Shown here piece by piece: positions 46,131 to 54,891 of a DNA stretch of 58,204 nucleotides. Under the pieces are notes generated by a model that saw only the letters and a list, made by a program, of their open reading frames with translations, was not told the DNA's origin and made no database searches. Position numbers and translations under genes: made by a program. Source of the DNA: Nitrospira sp. GTDB lineage: Bacteria > Nitrospirota > Thermodesulfovibrionia > Thermodesulfovibrionales > SM23-35. The stretch's first letter is position 1, and each line of letters opens with the position of its first letter. The stretch lies in the NCBI GenBank assembly GCA_016873615.1, contig VGWX01000005.1, positions 1 through 58,204 on the forward strand, in the 5' to 3' direction.

Positions 46131-47179
46131 CAGTAAATATCGTCAGATGTGCCCTCCTGAGCGTCTGCACCTTTGCTGAGAACAATGAATGTATAGTCAT
46201 TATGTTTATAAATATAAGGTTTCCCCCAGGGATCCAATCTTTTAGAAAACAGATCAAGTGACTCAGGATACGAGTCATGCTCGAATTTGTATGACTCTAT
46301 TTTAAACCTCAGATCATCAATGGCCTCTGAAGCACGGAACCTCTTGAATGTATCAGCAGAGCTGGAAAATACTGAAAACAGGGAGAGTAGAAATGCAGAT
46401 AAAATAGCCAATATGGGTAGAAAACGATATGAAAATACAGCTCTCCTCGACTCCACAGGAGGAGCTTCAGCAATAACAGGCAAAACCTCTTTAGTCTGAA
46501 TAATCCCTTTTTCAATAAGAGAAACAAGGGTTTTTGATATAGAGAAATCATCTTTCCCGGTAAAATCTATTATCGTGCTGACATCGTTTTCTCCATCAAC
46601 AAGTGAAAGAATTTCTCTTTCCTCTTCAGTCAGTTCCCTTATATCTGCAGCCTTCTTTGTAAATACAGTATCAAGCGTTATCTTGCCCTCAATAAGAGTC
46701 CATTCATCGACTATCCTCAACCCCTCCATGAGGATGTGCTGAGTGTCAATTAACAGGGGGATATCCTTATCGACCGGAACTTCCTGTGGTGTGAACTCAT
46801 ATGATCCTTCTTTCCAGCCGAATATCTGAACGACTGTCTCCTTTATCTGTCCTGTGATTATTTCTACAATCTGTTCTTTCTGTACGATTCCCTTTTTAAC
46901 AAGGAGATTCCCGATCCTTGCATTAGAGCTGCGTTGTTCATCAAGCACAACTTGCAGGTCTTCTTCCCCTAAAATGCCCTTTTTTACGAGTATTTTACCA
47001 AGCCGGTTTGCCTCTATCCTTCTCTTTGATTCTGCGCCTGCGATATTCCCGTTAATGAAGAGCAGTCTTATCTTATCCATCTGGCCTTCAAGTGTGAGCA
47101 CACCTGTCTTACGCTGGAAAAAAATCAGCTGGAGTATGTCAGCGAGACCAAAATCTTTCAGAGATCCTTCTAAAGCCAA
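46130..47179 (-). CDS. DUF4388 / MshEN-like / GspG-like fusion membrane protein
   Basis: A 349-residue protein in three parts. Residues 1-60 are DUF4388 (MALEGSLKDFGLADILQLI). About 60-115 resembles the MshEN c-di-GMP domain (RLGKILVKKGILGEEDLQVV then RIGNLLVKKGI). A membrane helix follows (about 248-272). The outside tail resembles the C-terminus of GspG pseudopilins: ESYKFEHDSYPESLD, DPWGKPYIYK and SKGADAQEGTSDDIY. Usual pseudopilin order is reversed, with cytoplasmic sensing first. It overlaps both the TPR gene and queC, so it is operonic. Confidence 0.72.
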   Translation of the reverse strand: MALEGSLKDFGLADILQLIFFQRKTGVLTLEGQMDKIRLLFINGNIAGAESKRRIEANRLGKILVKKGILGEEDLQVVLDEQRSSNARIGNLLVKKGIVQKEQIVEIITGQIKETVVQIFGWKEGSYEFTPQEVPVDKDIPLLIDTQHILMEGLRIVDEWTLIEGKITLDTVFTKKAADIRELTEEEREILSLVDGENDVSTIIDFTGKDDFSISKTLVSLIEKGIIQTKEVLPVIAEAPPVESRRAVFSYRFLPILAILSAFLLSLFSVFSSSADTFKRFRASEAIDDLRFKIESYKFEHDSYPESLDLFSKRLDPWGKPYIYKHNDYTFIVLSKGADAQEGTSDDIY

Positions 47180-48837
47180 CCTTTTGCAAGCCTCCGTCTT
47201 GTTATTATGTTAGATATAAAATATACCGCTATCATCAAAAATAGCGAACTTAAGTTTAACCAGAGATGTGAAAATCCGGACATCTCTATTGCGAATATCG
47301 AATTCGTTAAAGGAATAAAAAGGAAAAATAAAAATGCCCAGAGAAAGAGGAAACCGTATAAAACACTTCCTGCGTATATTTGGCCTAAGCCAGGTATTAT
47401 GAAAGAGATGATTTTTATCATATCTCTTCTCTTTTTCTGGTATTCATAAACAGTCAGAATTCTTGCAACCCTCTCCTTCGCGTCCAGTTCATCAAGCTTT
47501 ACTATAGATCTGTAACATTGCAGGCACATATGCCCCCAAAGAATGTGTTTTTCACATTTGCTGCAAAGGATCTTTCCGCACCTTTTACACCTGTAAGCTG
47601 TTTGTTTAAAGCGCTTGTCCATGATGTAAAAAAAGATTGCCATAATTAATGCAAGCACAGGCATGAAGATAATCGGCACTGTTGATAACCCCAAAGCCGT
47701 AGAGCGAAATGTCATTCCTCTGGAATATTTCCAGAGAGCAGATACGGGCAACCCCTCATCAACAACAAACCTGTTCGGGTTCCTCCCTGCTATGGTTCTA
47801 AACCTTGATACAGCGTCGTTATCCAATCTTTGTGCTGAGAGAAAATATTCCTCGCCTTTGTCAAAGTCGAGTGTTTCTCTGTATACCTGGCTGAGATTGT
47901 AAAGCACAGAAGGAAGCGCTTTCAGTTCAGCAGCTTTTCTGTATAGTTCCTTTGCTTTTTCCAGGTCGTTGACGCCAACATAGCAATTTGCAAGATTATT
48001 ATATGTCCGGGAGTCAGGTTTCAGAGCAAGGATTTTATTGTAGATATATATTGCTTCGGTATAACCGCCTTCACGCTTTAGCGCCAGAGCATATGAGAAG
48101 AGTTCGACAGGATTATCCTTATTTTTTAAGACTGAGAGTGCGTATGTGTTACCCTTTGATTCATTGACCTGCACAACAGCCTTTAATGTTCCGGAGGAAG
48201 GCGCGTTGAAAACTATTGAAAATGCAGAGAAGACAAGAGGCAGAGAAAGAAGAAAGAGGAGGTAAAGGCATACAATGATCTTGTCCCATTTTTTCATGTA
48301 GAAGCTGATGATAATGAGTAATCCTCCTAATAAATAAAGAGGTCCGAACAAAGAGAACAGAAGAACAAGCAGGGTAAATGCCTTGCCGCCGGCCTCTTGT
48401 ATATCATGGGAGAACAAGGGAATATCTTTCGGAAGCCTTATCATGACAATGATGAGCATGGCAGAGACAAAAGAGAGTATAATGCTCATGAACAAAGAGG
48501 AGGCCATCATGAATGACCACCAGAAATTCCTTTTATAAGCAGCTATCCCCTGTAATATGTAATCAAAGGCCTCAAATACTCCTTCAGGCTTGATATTAAA
48601 GCTGGCCTTTGATAATTCAAAGTAAACAGCAGGCAGGTCGGGAGAATACCTTAAAGCATCTCTCAGAAGACTCTTAGCCCGGGCATTGTCAGCTTTTGAT
48701 TGCTGTATGAAAAGGTATGAATAAGGTTCTGAGTTTCTTATTCCCCTGTTCAATTGTTCTTCATATACATCTGCACCAAAGGACAGAGAAGGAATGAGGA
48801 ACAGATGTAAAAAGAGGAGAAAGGCGAATTTTTTCAT
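47170..48837 (-). CDS. TPR membrane protein with zinc ribbon
   Basis: A 555-residue protein: signal peptide (1-22), TPR units near 35-90 and again about 230-345 (YTEAIYIYNKILALKPDSRT, YNNLANCYVGVNDLEKAKEL), several membrane helices (about 105-200), a four-cysteine-pair zinc ribbon CKRCGKILCSKCEKHI, then two more helices in a TM2-like GLGQIYAGSVLYGF. No named family. Its ATG overlaps the plsY stop (ATGA) and its end overlaps the DUF4388 gene by 10 bases. Confidence 0.75.
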   Translation of the reverse strand: MKKFAFLLFLHLFLIPSLSFGADVYEEQLNRGIRNSEPYSYLFIQQSKADNARAKSLLRDALRYSPDLPAVYFELSKASFNIKPEGVFEAFDYILQGIAAYKRNFWWSFMMASSLFMSIILSFVSAMLIIVMIRLPKDIPLFSHDIQEAGGKAFTLLVLLFSLFGPLYLLGGLLIIISFYMKKWDKIIVCLYLLFLLSLPLVFSAFSIVFNAPSSGTLKAVVQVNESKGNTYALSVLKNKDNPVELFSYALALKREGGYTEAIYIYNKILALKPDSRTYNNLANCYVGVNDLEKAKELYRKAAELKALPSVLYNLSQVYRETLDFDKGEEYFLSAQRLDNDAVSRFRTIAGRNPNRFVVDEGLPVSALWKYSRGMTFRSTALGLSTVPIIFMPVLALIMAIFFYIMDKRFKQTAYRCKRCGKILCSKCEKHILWGHMCLQCYRSIVKLDELDAKERVARILTVYEYQKKRRDMIKIISFIIPGLGQIYAGSVLYGFLFLWAFLFFLFIPLTNSIFAIEMSGFSHLWLNLSSLFLMIAVYFISNIITRRRLAKGWL

Positions 48838-49427
48838 GCCCGCTCTCCTATCTTTCTTTCAGTGCCTTTCATAAGCTTCTGAATATTATCTCTGTGTCGT
48901 ATTAATATAAGCATAGTGATTATAATTGCTATGGGTAATTTCCCTTTGCTATCAGGGTCAAAGAGCAGGATATTTACCGGGAAAAGTCCGAATGCCACAA
49001 TTGCTCCAAGAGATGAGTATTTTGTAAAAAAAGCTACTAACAACCAAAGCAAAAGTGTTATCACAGCTGCCTGTGGTGTATAGATCAAAAGGACTCCAAA
49101 ACTTGTCGCAACGCCCTTGCCTCCCTTGCACCCTAAAAAAATTGAGAAATTATGTCCCAGGATCGCAGAGATGCCAATAAGCCCTTCATATAAAGGTCCC
49201 ACTCCCAAATACCTTCCTATTGCAACTGCAACGGCGCCTTTTAAAATGTCCCCGAGAAGGGTTAAAGCAGCCGGCCATCTGCCGAGCGACCGTAATACAT
49301 TTGTTGCACCGATATTCCTGCTGCCAACCTTCTTAAGGTCGACCCCTTTTGCCTTTGCTATTATTATACCAAAGGGGATGGATCCAAGAATAAACGCGAT
49401 AATCAAAAGCAGGCTTATTTTAATCAT
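48834..49427 (-). CDS. plsY: Glycerol-3-phosphate acyltransferase PlsY
   Basis: A 197-residue acyl-phosphate-dependent acyltransferase with five membrane helices and the motifs GSIPFG, GSRNIGATNVLRSLG and GGKGVAT. It makes lysophosphatidate for phospholipids. I start at ATG 49427 (MIKISLLLII); an ATG at 49505 lies inside pgsA. It begins 9 bases after the pgsA stop. Confidence 0.95.
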   Translation of the reverse strand: MIKISLLLIIAFILGSIPFGIIIAKAKGVDLKKVGSRNIGATNVLRSLGRWPAALTLLGDILKGAVAVAIGRYLGVGPLYEGLIGISAILGHNFSIFLGCKGGKGVATSFGVLLIYTPQAAVITLLLWLLVAFFTKYSSLGAIVAFGLFPVNILLFDPDSKGKLPIAIIITMLILIRHRDNIQKLMKGTERKIGERA

Positions 49428-49435
49428 ATGCTCTT

Positions 49436-49969
49436 TTAAATCTTTTTCCCAAAAGATATTGTGTATTGTATGCCTGATATAATAGACAAAAAGAGCGCTG
49501 CCCAAATCAGGACTAAACCGATATCATAAAGATCAATATCAAATATGCTTCTCCCGAGTATGAGGCAAAGGATTGCTATGATCTGTGTAGTTGTCTTTAT
49601 CTTTCCTCCGACTTCAGCCGGTATCACTATGTCCTTTGAAAGGGCAACTACCCTCAGACCAGTCACAAGGAATTCTCTTGCTATAATAGTGATCGCTATC
49701 CATGCAGCCAGCCGTTCCATATCAACAAGCACAACCAGAGCGGATATTACCAGGAATTTATCAGCAATCGGGTCGAGTATAATGCCGAACTTTGTGATAT
49801 CCCCGGAACGCCTTGCAAGATAACCATCGAGGAAGTCAGTCAAGGAAGCAATGCCGAAGATAAAAGCGCCGAAAAGTGGATGCAGGTAAACCGTAGACAC
49901 AAAAACCGGAATGAGGATTATCCTGCTTAGCGTGAGAGCTGTTGGAAGATTAAGTTTTAGAGTAGCCAT
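49436..49969 (-). CDS. pgsA: CDP-diacylglycerol--glycerol-3-phosphate 3-phosphatidyltransferase
   Basis: A 177-residue CDP-alcohol phosphatidyltransferase. The full family motif DG-x2-AR-x8-G-x3-D-x3-D reads DGYLAR..G..LDPIAD at about 49-72. It makes phosphatidylglycerol-phosphate. kdsC overlaps its start by 20 bases and plsY follows, so phospholipid synthesis genes are grouped. Confidence 0.95.
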   Translation of the reverse strand: MATLKLNLPTALTLSRIILIPVFVSTVYLHPLFGAFIFGIASLTDFLDGYLARRSGDITKFGIILDPIADKFLVISALVVLVDMERLAAWIAITIIAREFLVTGLRVVALSKDIVIPAEVGGKIKTTTQIIAILCLILGRSIFDIDLYDIGLVLIWAALFLSIISGIQYTISFGKKI

Positions 49970-50492
49970 CTAAAATGTCTTTCCATAGCCCCTTTGTTTT
50001 CAGGAGAAAGTCGCAGATTTCTCTCACTGCGCCCCTGCCTCCCCTCTTGTTCGTAACCATTTTTGCATAAGCCTTAACCTCATCATCTGCATCAGAAACA
50101 GCCACTGGTAGTCCGCACATCCTGAGAACAGGGATATCAACGATATCATCACCAACATAAGCTATCTCATCGCTGTTCAGGGAATATTTCACAGAAAGAT
50201 CCCTGTAAGCAACCCTCTTGTCATAACACGCCTGGAATATATCTTTGATGCCTAGTTCGAGAGCCCTTCTCTCAACGACCTTCGATTGTCTGCCTGTTAT
50301 AAGGGCTACCCGAATCCCTGCATTTATAAGCATTTTTATCCCGTGTCCGTCCCGAACATGAAAGGATTTTAATTCATTATCCTTGTTGTCAAATATGATG
50401 GACCCATCTGTAAGGACACCGTCTACATCAAGGACGAGCAGTTTAATCTTTTGAGCGATTCTGCGTAGTTCCGTATCAGAGATATTTTTCAT
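49950..50492 (-). CDS. kdsC: KdsC-type HAD phosphatase (Kdo 8-phosphate phosphatase)
   Basis: A 180-residue HAD-IIIA enzyme with LDVDGVLTDGSIIFD (nucleophile Asp), FHVRDGHGIKMLINAG and YVGDDIVDIPVL. It fits KdsC, which releases phosphate from Kdo-8-P for lipopolysaccharide. Other Kdo genes are not in the window. First gene of the run down to 44333. Confidence 0.92.
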   Translation of the reverse strand: MKNISDTELRRIAQKIKLLVLDVDGVLTDGSIIFDNKDNELKSFHVRDGHGIKMLINAGIRVALITGRQSKVVERRALELGIKDIFQACYDKRVAYRDLSVKYSLNSDEIAYVGDDIVDIPVLRMCGLPVAVSDADDEVKAYAKMVTNKRGGRGAVREICDFLLKTKGLWKDILDGYSKT

Positions 50493-50711
50493 TATTATGT
50501 CGCAGCTTTAATAATATAAAGGTGTAAGAAAGAAAATTATTACATGAAAAGTATATCAAAGAAAATGAGAAATGTCATTGAGAAACATTGATAACTACTT
50601 GCAGGTATGTAGTCGCAACCGGCTATTATAACTCGATATTTCCTTCTTCCCTGGAAATGGAAGCAGCTGTAAAAAGATGAATAGGCCTATTTGGTAGCAG
50701 GTGGTCTCATA

Positions 50712-51110
50712 CTAATTATAGATTCTCTGGTGAATATGCTTTGTTCCGCCACAGAGCAGTTCAAATATATCTTCATATTTGGAATCGATTTTTTGAAAAA
50801 TCTCTCTGCCGATAAAATTATGCTTTGATGCAAGTTCCAGGCATATTTGTGTCTTTGAGGCTGCCTGCGCTGCATCTGATAACTTATTTACAAAAATCGA
50901 ATCCTCTTCTTTTGCGCGCCAGGCTTCTGCAAGATTGGTGCATACGAGCCTGGAATAACTCCTGACCTGATCAATTAAGTGATATTTTTCTCTCGGGAAA
51001 CATTTTGACACCTCAAAAACTTCTTCAGATATCTCAACTGCAGTTTCGAACACAAAATGATAAACCTCATAATCCAGTCCACCATTTGTTCCCTTTTTCT
51101 CGTACTTCAT
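50712..51110 (-). CDS. Four-helix-bundle protein (23S rRNA intervening-sequence type)
   Basis: A 132-residue helical protein with the family pattern VYHFVFETAVEISEEVFEVS, FPREKYHLIDQVRSYSR and LAEAWRAKEEDSIFVNKLSD. The family was first seen in 23S rRNA intervening sequences but is mostly found elsewhere, as here; its function is unknown. A strong ribosome site GGAGG precedes it. It lies 13 bases after the receiver gene, an unusual partner. Confidence 0.88.
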   Translation of the reverse strand: MKYEKKGTNGGLDYEVYHFVFETAVEISEEVFEVSKCFPREKYHLIDQVRSYSRLVCTNLAEAWRAKEEDSIFVNKLSDAAQAASKTQICLELASKHNFIGREIFQKIDSKYEDIFELLCGGTKHIHQRIYN

Positions 51111-51123
51111 CTTTTCAACCTCC

Positions 51124-51510
51124 TTATATTGAAATGTTATTTATTACGCCAAAGCTTCTTAATGCATCTCTGATAATATTCGTGGAAACAGGCTTCTCAA
51201 AATAATATGCTGCGCCAAGGGTATATGCCTTTTTCATAATATCCTGGTTCCCATAAGCTGTTATAAGAATAACCTGGGTGTCCGGATGACGTTCTTTAAC
51301 ATAGCGAATAATGTCCAGACCTTCTTCTCCTGCAATGCCTGAAAGCCTGAGATCTGCGATAACAGCATCGTAGGGGTGTTTATTCAAGAGCGCTTGAACT
51401 TCTTCGAAAGTTTCAGCAGTATCAACTTCAACTCCTGGTGATTGAAGCAGTTTCTTGAAAGCAATCAGAATAGTTGTCTCATCATCTACTATAAGCAAAT
51501 GTTTAGGCAT
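51124..51510 (-). CDS. Single-domain response regulator (CheY-like)
   Basis: A 128-residue receiver with VDDET, phospho-acceptor Asp53 (VIADLRLSG), the Thr in LITAYG and the conserved Lys in FEKPVS. It has no output domain. It may be phosphorylated by the kinase at 53050 or be part of a phosphorelay. The four-helix-bundle gene follows at once. Confidence 0.9.
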   Translation of the reverse strand: MPKHLLIVDDETTILIAFKKLLQSPGVEVDTAETFEEVQALLNKHPYDAVIADLRLSGIAGEEGLDIIRYVKERHPDTQVILITAYGNQDIMKKAYTLGAAYYFEKPVSTNIIRDALRSFGVINNISI

Positions 51511-51626
51511 GTTTAATCCTTAAAAAGCAAGATTGATGCCATACCACGGAAACTGTTGTAACTATAAGGTGAATAAAGATATTTTATATACTGCCGGCTG
51601 GTAATATATTCTCAGATGCGTAAACC

Positions 51627-51648
51627 CGAGTCTCATTGATGAGACTCG
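51627..51648. repeat. Perfect 10-bp inverted repeat CGAGTCTCAT
   Basis: CGAGTCTCAT and ATGAGACTCG flank a 2-base centre. It sits between the NtrC-type gene stop and the receiver start on the minus strand, with no T-run, so it is more like an operator or a processing hairpin than a classic terminator. Confidence 0.6.
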
Positions 51649-51727
51649 CAGATGCTTTATGAGGGTGACTTTAGGGCTGGTCAGGCAGGAAATCTCTGCA
51701 CATACAAGGTGTTGTTTGATGAATATA

Positions 51728-53053
51728 TTATTTTGGGGCTTGCTGAAATTTTTTCAGTTTTCTGTACAAAGTGGCTCTTGAGATGCCCAATGATTCTGCA
51801 GCCTTACGGGTATCTCCGCTGAAATGTCTGACAGCTTCTCTAATATGTGCTTCTTCGATATTTTCCAGATTGTTCATATCCTTATCATGACTCATGAAAA
51901 CGGGCTGCGATTCAAGGCTTGAGAAATGCTCAAGGGTTAATGACTGTCCGTATGCAAGCAAAAGACCTCTTTCCAATACATTTCTTAATTCGCGGATATT
52001 TCCCGGCCAGGGATAAGTTTTCAGCAATTGCATTGCTTCTGAAGATATCTTGACATCGGGCGCCCCAAGATTTCTGAGAAGATGCGATACAAGTCCGGGC
52101 ATGTCTTCCTGTCTTTCCCTCAGAGAAGGAATAACAATAGGGAGCACGTTAATGCGGAAATAGAGGTCTTTCCGGAATCTGCCAAGATGTGTTTCTTCCA
52201 GAAGATCTCTGTTTGTCGCACATATAAGTCTGAATTCACTTCTTCTGACCTTTACCTCACCAACCCGCCGGTAATGCTTTTCCTCAATTACCTTAAGAAA
52301 CTGGGCCTGTACCCCGATATCCATATCACTGATTTCATCCAGGAAGAGAGTCCCGCCGTCTGCAACCTCGATAAGTCCCTGTTTATCCTGCACTGCTGTT
52401 GTAAAGGAGCCCCTTGCATGACCAAAAAGTTCACTGGCGAGAAGATCTCCCCTGAGATTTGAACAGTTGACCTCAACGAAAGGCGCTGAACTGCATAAGC
52501 TGTTGTCATGCAGCCATCTGGCAAGAATGCCTTTGCCGGCGCCGGTTTCTCCAAGCAGTATTATAGGAGAATCATTTTTTGCTGCAAGAGCGGCAAGATT
52601 CATAACTTTTTTCATGGCAGGGCTTTCGCCAAAATAGATCTGGTCCTTTTTCTCAAGCCGCTGGCTGGTCAGATTCTTTCGTCTGAGGGTTCCAAGCTCA
52701 AGGCTTTTTCTCAGGAAAATATCAAGGTCCTGCATATTTACGGGTTTGGTGAGGAAATTATCTGCTCCACGGCGCATGGCATCTACAGCTATAGGGATGT
52801 CACCGAAACCAGTGATGACAATGATAGGGATGTCAGGGTAGTTCTCTCTGAACTCTATTATCCATTCCAGGCCGCTTCCATCAGGCAGGTTGAGATCAAG
52901 CAGTACAGCATCAAAACGCTGGGATAAGAGCGCCTTGTGCGCATCAGAGAGACATGAGGCTTCCTGAACAATATAACCTGACCTTGAAAGATACTTCGTG
53001 AATCCGAATCTGGTTGCCTCTTCATCTTCAATTAAGAGTATTTTGGGTTTCAT
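51728..53053 (-). CDS. NtrC-family sigma-54 response regulator with altered GAFTGA loop
   Basis: A 441-residue regulator: receiver (Asp53 in LLDLNLPDG), AAA+ domain with Walker A GETGAGKG and GGTLFLDEISD, and a C-terminal Fis-type HTH (GDTRKAAESLGISRATLYRK). The sigma-54 contact loop is GSFTTA (215-220) instead of GAFTGA. The kinase gene overlaps its start by 4 bases, so they form a two-component pair. Confidence 0.92.
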   Translation of the reverse strand: MKPKILLIEDEEATRFGFTKYLSRSGYIVQEASCLSDAHKALLSQRFDAVLLDLNLPDGSGLEWIIEFRENYPDIPIIVITGFGDIPIAVDAMRRGADNFLTKPVNMQDLDIFLRKSLELGTLRRKNLTSQRLEKKDQIYFGESPAMKKVMNLAALAAKNDSPIILLGETGAGKGILARWLHDNSLCSSAPFVEVNCSNLRGDLLASELFGHARGSFTTAVQDKQGLIEVADGGTLFLDEISDMDIGVQAQFLKVIEEKHYRRVGEVKVRRSEFRLICATNRDLLEETHLGRFRKDLYFRINVLPIVIPSLRERQEDMPGLVSHLLRNLGAPDVKISSEAMQLLKTYPWPGNIRELRNVLERGLLLAYGQSLTLEHFSSLESQPVFMSHDKDMNNLENIEEAHIREAVRHFSGDTRKAAESLGISRATLYRKLKKFQQAPK

Positions 53054-54729
53054 AGTTCAACTTCCTGAAGAACAGGAAGACTGATTTCTACTGTGCATCC
53101 AGGCGAAGGATCATTGTTCTTTATTCCTATATTACCACCGTGGGCCAAAATAGTGTTTTTGGCCAGGCTTAAGCCTAAGCCATTCCCTCTTTTTCTGGTG
53201 GTAAAAAACGGTTCGAAGACTTTTTGAAAGTTTTCTGTAGGCAATCCGGTGCCCTGATCAACTATACGTATCCGGACAGTTATCCCCTTGGGGTTTGAAA
53301 CAATAATCTGTATTTCACTCCCTTCAGGGCTATGCTGTGCTGCATTCTCCAACAAATTCAGTAAGACCTGCTGAAGTCGTGAACTGTCTGCCATAACAGT
53401 AAGATTGCTGTTATGATCTGGCAGAACAAGTCGAACCTTATGCGTTTTTGATAAGGGCATCTGTTTCCATAAATCCAGGGTAGCAGTGCATATTGATGGA
53501 ATAAACTCCTGATGCAGACTTGATGGCTGAACCGGTTTCCCCAGATCTAATAAATCCCCCATTAAACGGGACAGGCGGTCGACCTGGGTTCGAATGTGAT
53601 CAAGGAAAGGCTTATATTCAGGGTTATCTCCAATATCCTGGAAGAGGGCTTCAGTGATTGCCAGTATTGCATTCAGCGGGTTCCTTACCTCGTGAGCAAC
53701 CCCTGCAGCCATCTGACCCAGAATCTTCATTCTGTCCAGCTGCCTCAATTGTGTCTCCATAACATTACGTTCAAACTCATATGCTATATATCTTGCGAAG
53801 ATTTCAATAAGGCGGATTTCATCTTCAGTAAATGTCCGCTCTTCATAATCCATAGCACAGAGAAAGCCAACCACTTTACCTCTTATATTCCTTATGGGGA
53901 CCCCGATATGAGTTCTGAATTTATTTTCTGAGAGAAGCTTGCTGCCCGGAAAGATAAGATCAAGAAGGCCTTTTATCTGGTGCGTCTCTTTTTTTTCACA
54001 GACGATTGCGCAGGGAGTATGCTCTAAGGAACTTATTTCGTTATGGATAAATTTTCCGTCGGTTATTCTCGAAATTATTTTGATCTGATCTTCTTCAATA
54101 TGCTGAACAGCAACATATGAGATTTTGAGGAGACTGGAAAGGTTGTAAACCACCTGATCATAAACTGCCTCATGAGAACCGCGAAGGGTGGTTGCGATAT
54201 TATAGACTGACTGCAGCGCCTCAAGACTTTGTACTAATCTCTCTTCTGAGATTTTACGTTTTGTAATATCTTCAATAACGCCGTCTATCCATTTGATCTT
54301 GCCCTTTTCATTGTATTGAGCTTTTGCTGTTATCGACCCCCATATAGGGATGCCGTCTTTTCTCCTCAGTTTGATCTCCTCATTTTTGACAAACCCCTGT
54401 TTCTGGATTTTTTCAACGAACTGTTGTCTTTCTATTGGATTCTGGTAGAGATCAGCGGAGGAGATCGTCATGAATTCTTCGGCTGAATCATAGCCGAACA
54501 TCTTGAGCATTGCAGGATTTACCTGAAGGAAACGTCCATGAGTTCCCGCAGTATTTCTGTATATTCCGATGTTGATATTTTCAACGAGTGTCCGGTATTT
54601 TTCTTCTGACTCGATTAAATCATTCTCAGTCCGGTTGCGATCAGCTACAACCGAGTTGACTTCTGCTTCCCATGAGTTTATCTTGAGAGCCTGCCTGTCT
54701 TTTGGATTTATATTTTTTTTTGTTCTCAT
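53050..54729 (-). CDS. PAS-GAF sensor histidine kinase
   Basis: A 559-residue cytoplasmic kinase without membrane segments. A coiled start leads into a PAS domain (about 40-155), then a GAF domain (about 170-325), HisKA with the phosphorylated His in GVAHEVRNPLNAI, and HATPase_c with N-box LLNLLENAAQHS, DQGTGLP and GNGLGLSLA. It should phosphorylate the NtrC-type regulator encoded next. Confidence 0.93.
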   Translation of the reverse strand: MRTKKNINPKDRQALKINSWEAEVNSVVADRNRTENDLIESEEKYRTLVENINIGIYRNTAGTHGRFLQVNPAMLKMFGYDSAEEFMTISSADLYQNPIERQQFVEKIQKQGFVKNEEIKLRRKDGIPIWGSITAKAQYNEKGKIKWIDGVIEDITKRKISEERLVQSLEALQSVYNIATTLRGSHEAVYDQVVYNLSSLLKISYVAVQHIEEDQIKIISRITDGKFIHNEISSLEHTPCAIVCEKKETHQIKGLLDLIFPGSKLLSENKFRTHIGVPIRNIRGKVVGFLCAMDYEERTFTEDEIRLIEIFARYIAYEFERNVMETQLRQLDRMKILGQMAAGVAHEVRNPLNAILAITEALFQDIGDNPEYKPFLDHIRTQVDRLSRLMGDLLDLGKPVQPSSLHQEFIPSICTATLDLWKQMPLSKTHKVRLVLPDHNSNLTVMADSSRLQQVLLNLLENAAQHSPEGSEIQIIVSNPKGITVRIRIVDQGTGLPTENFQKVFEPFFTTRKRGNGLGLSLAKNTILAHGGNIGIKNNDPSPGCTVEISLPVLQEVEL

Positions 54730-54891
54730 CAGGTAAAATTTCTGCTATTCTGTACTCACATATATTTAGCCTATGATTAAATTTTATCAGAATACATACA
54801 GCATCTCAATAAATAAATGACCGGAAATAAATGACCGGATTAAACAATTAAAAGAAGTAGAATAAATATAAACATAAAACCGGAGGAAGAT

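Noticed and set aside
46131-46200. preQ1 riboswitch before queC
   Set aside because: queC starts inside the end of the DUF4388 gene with no leader.
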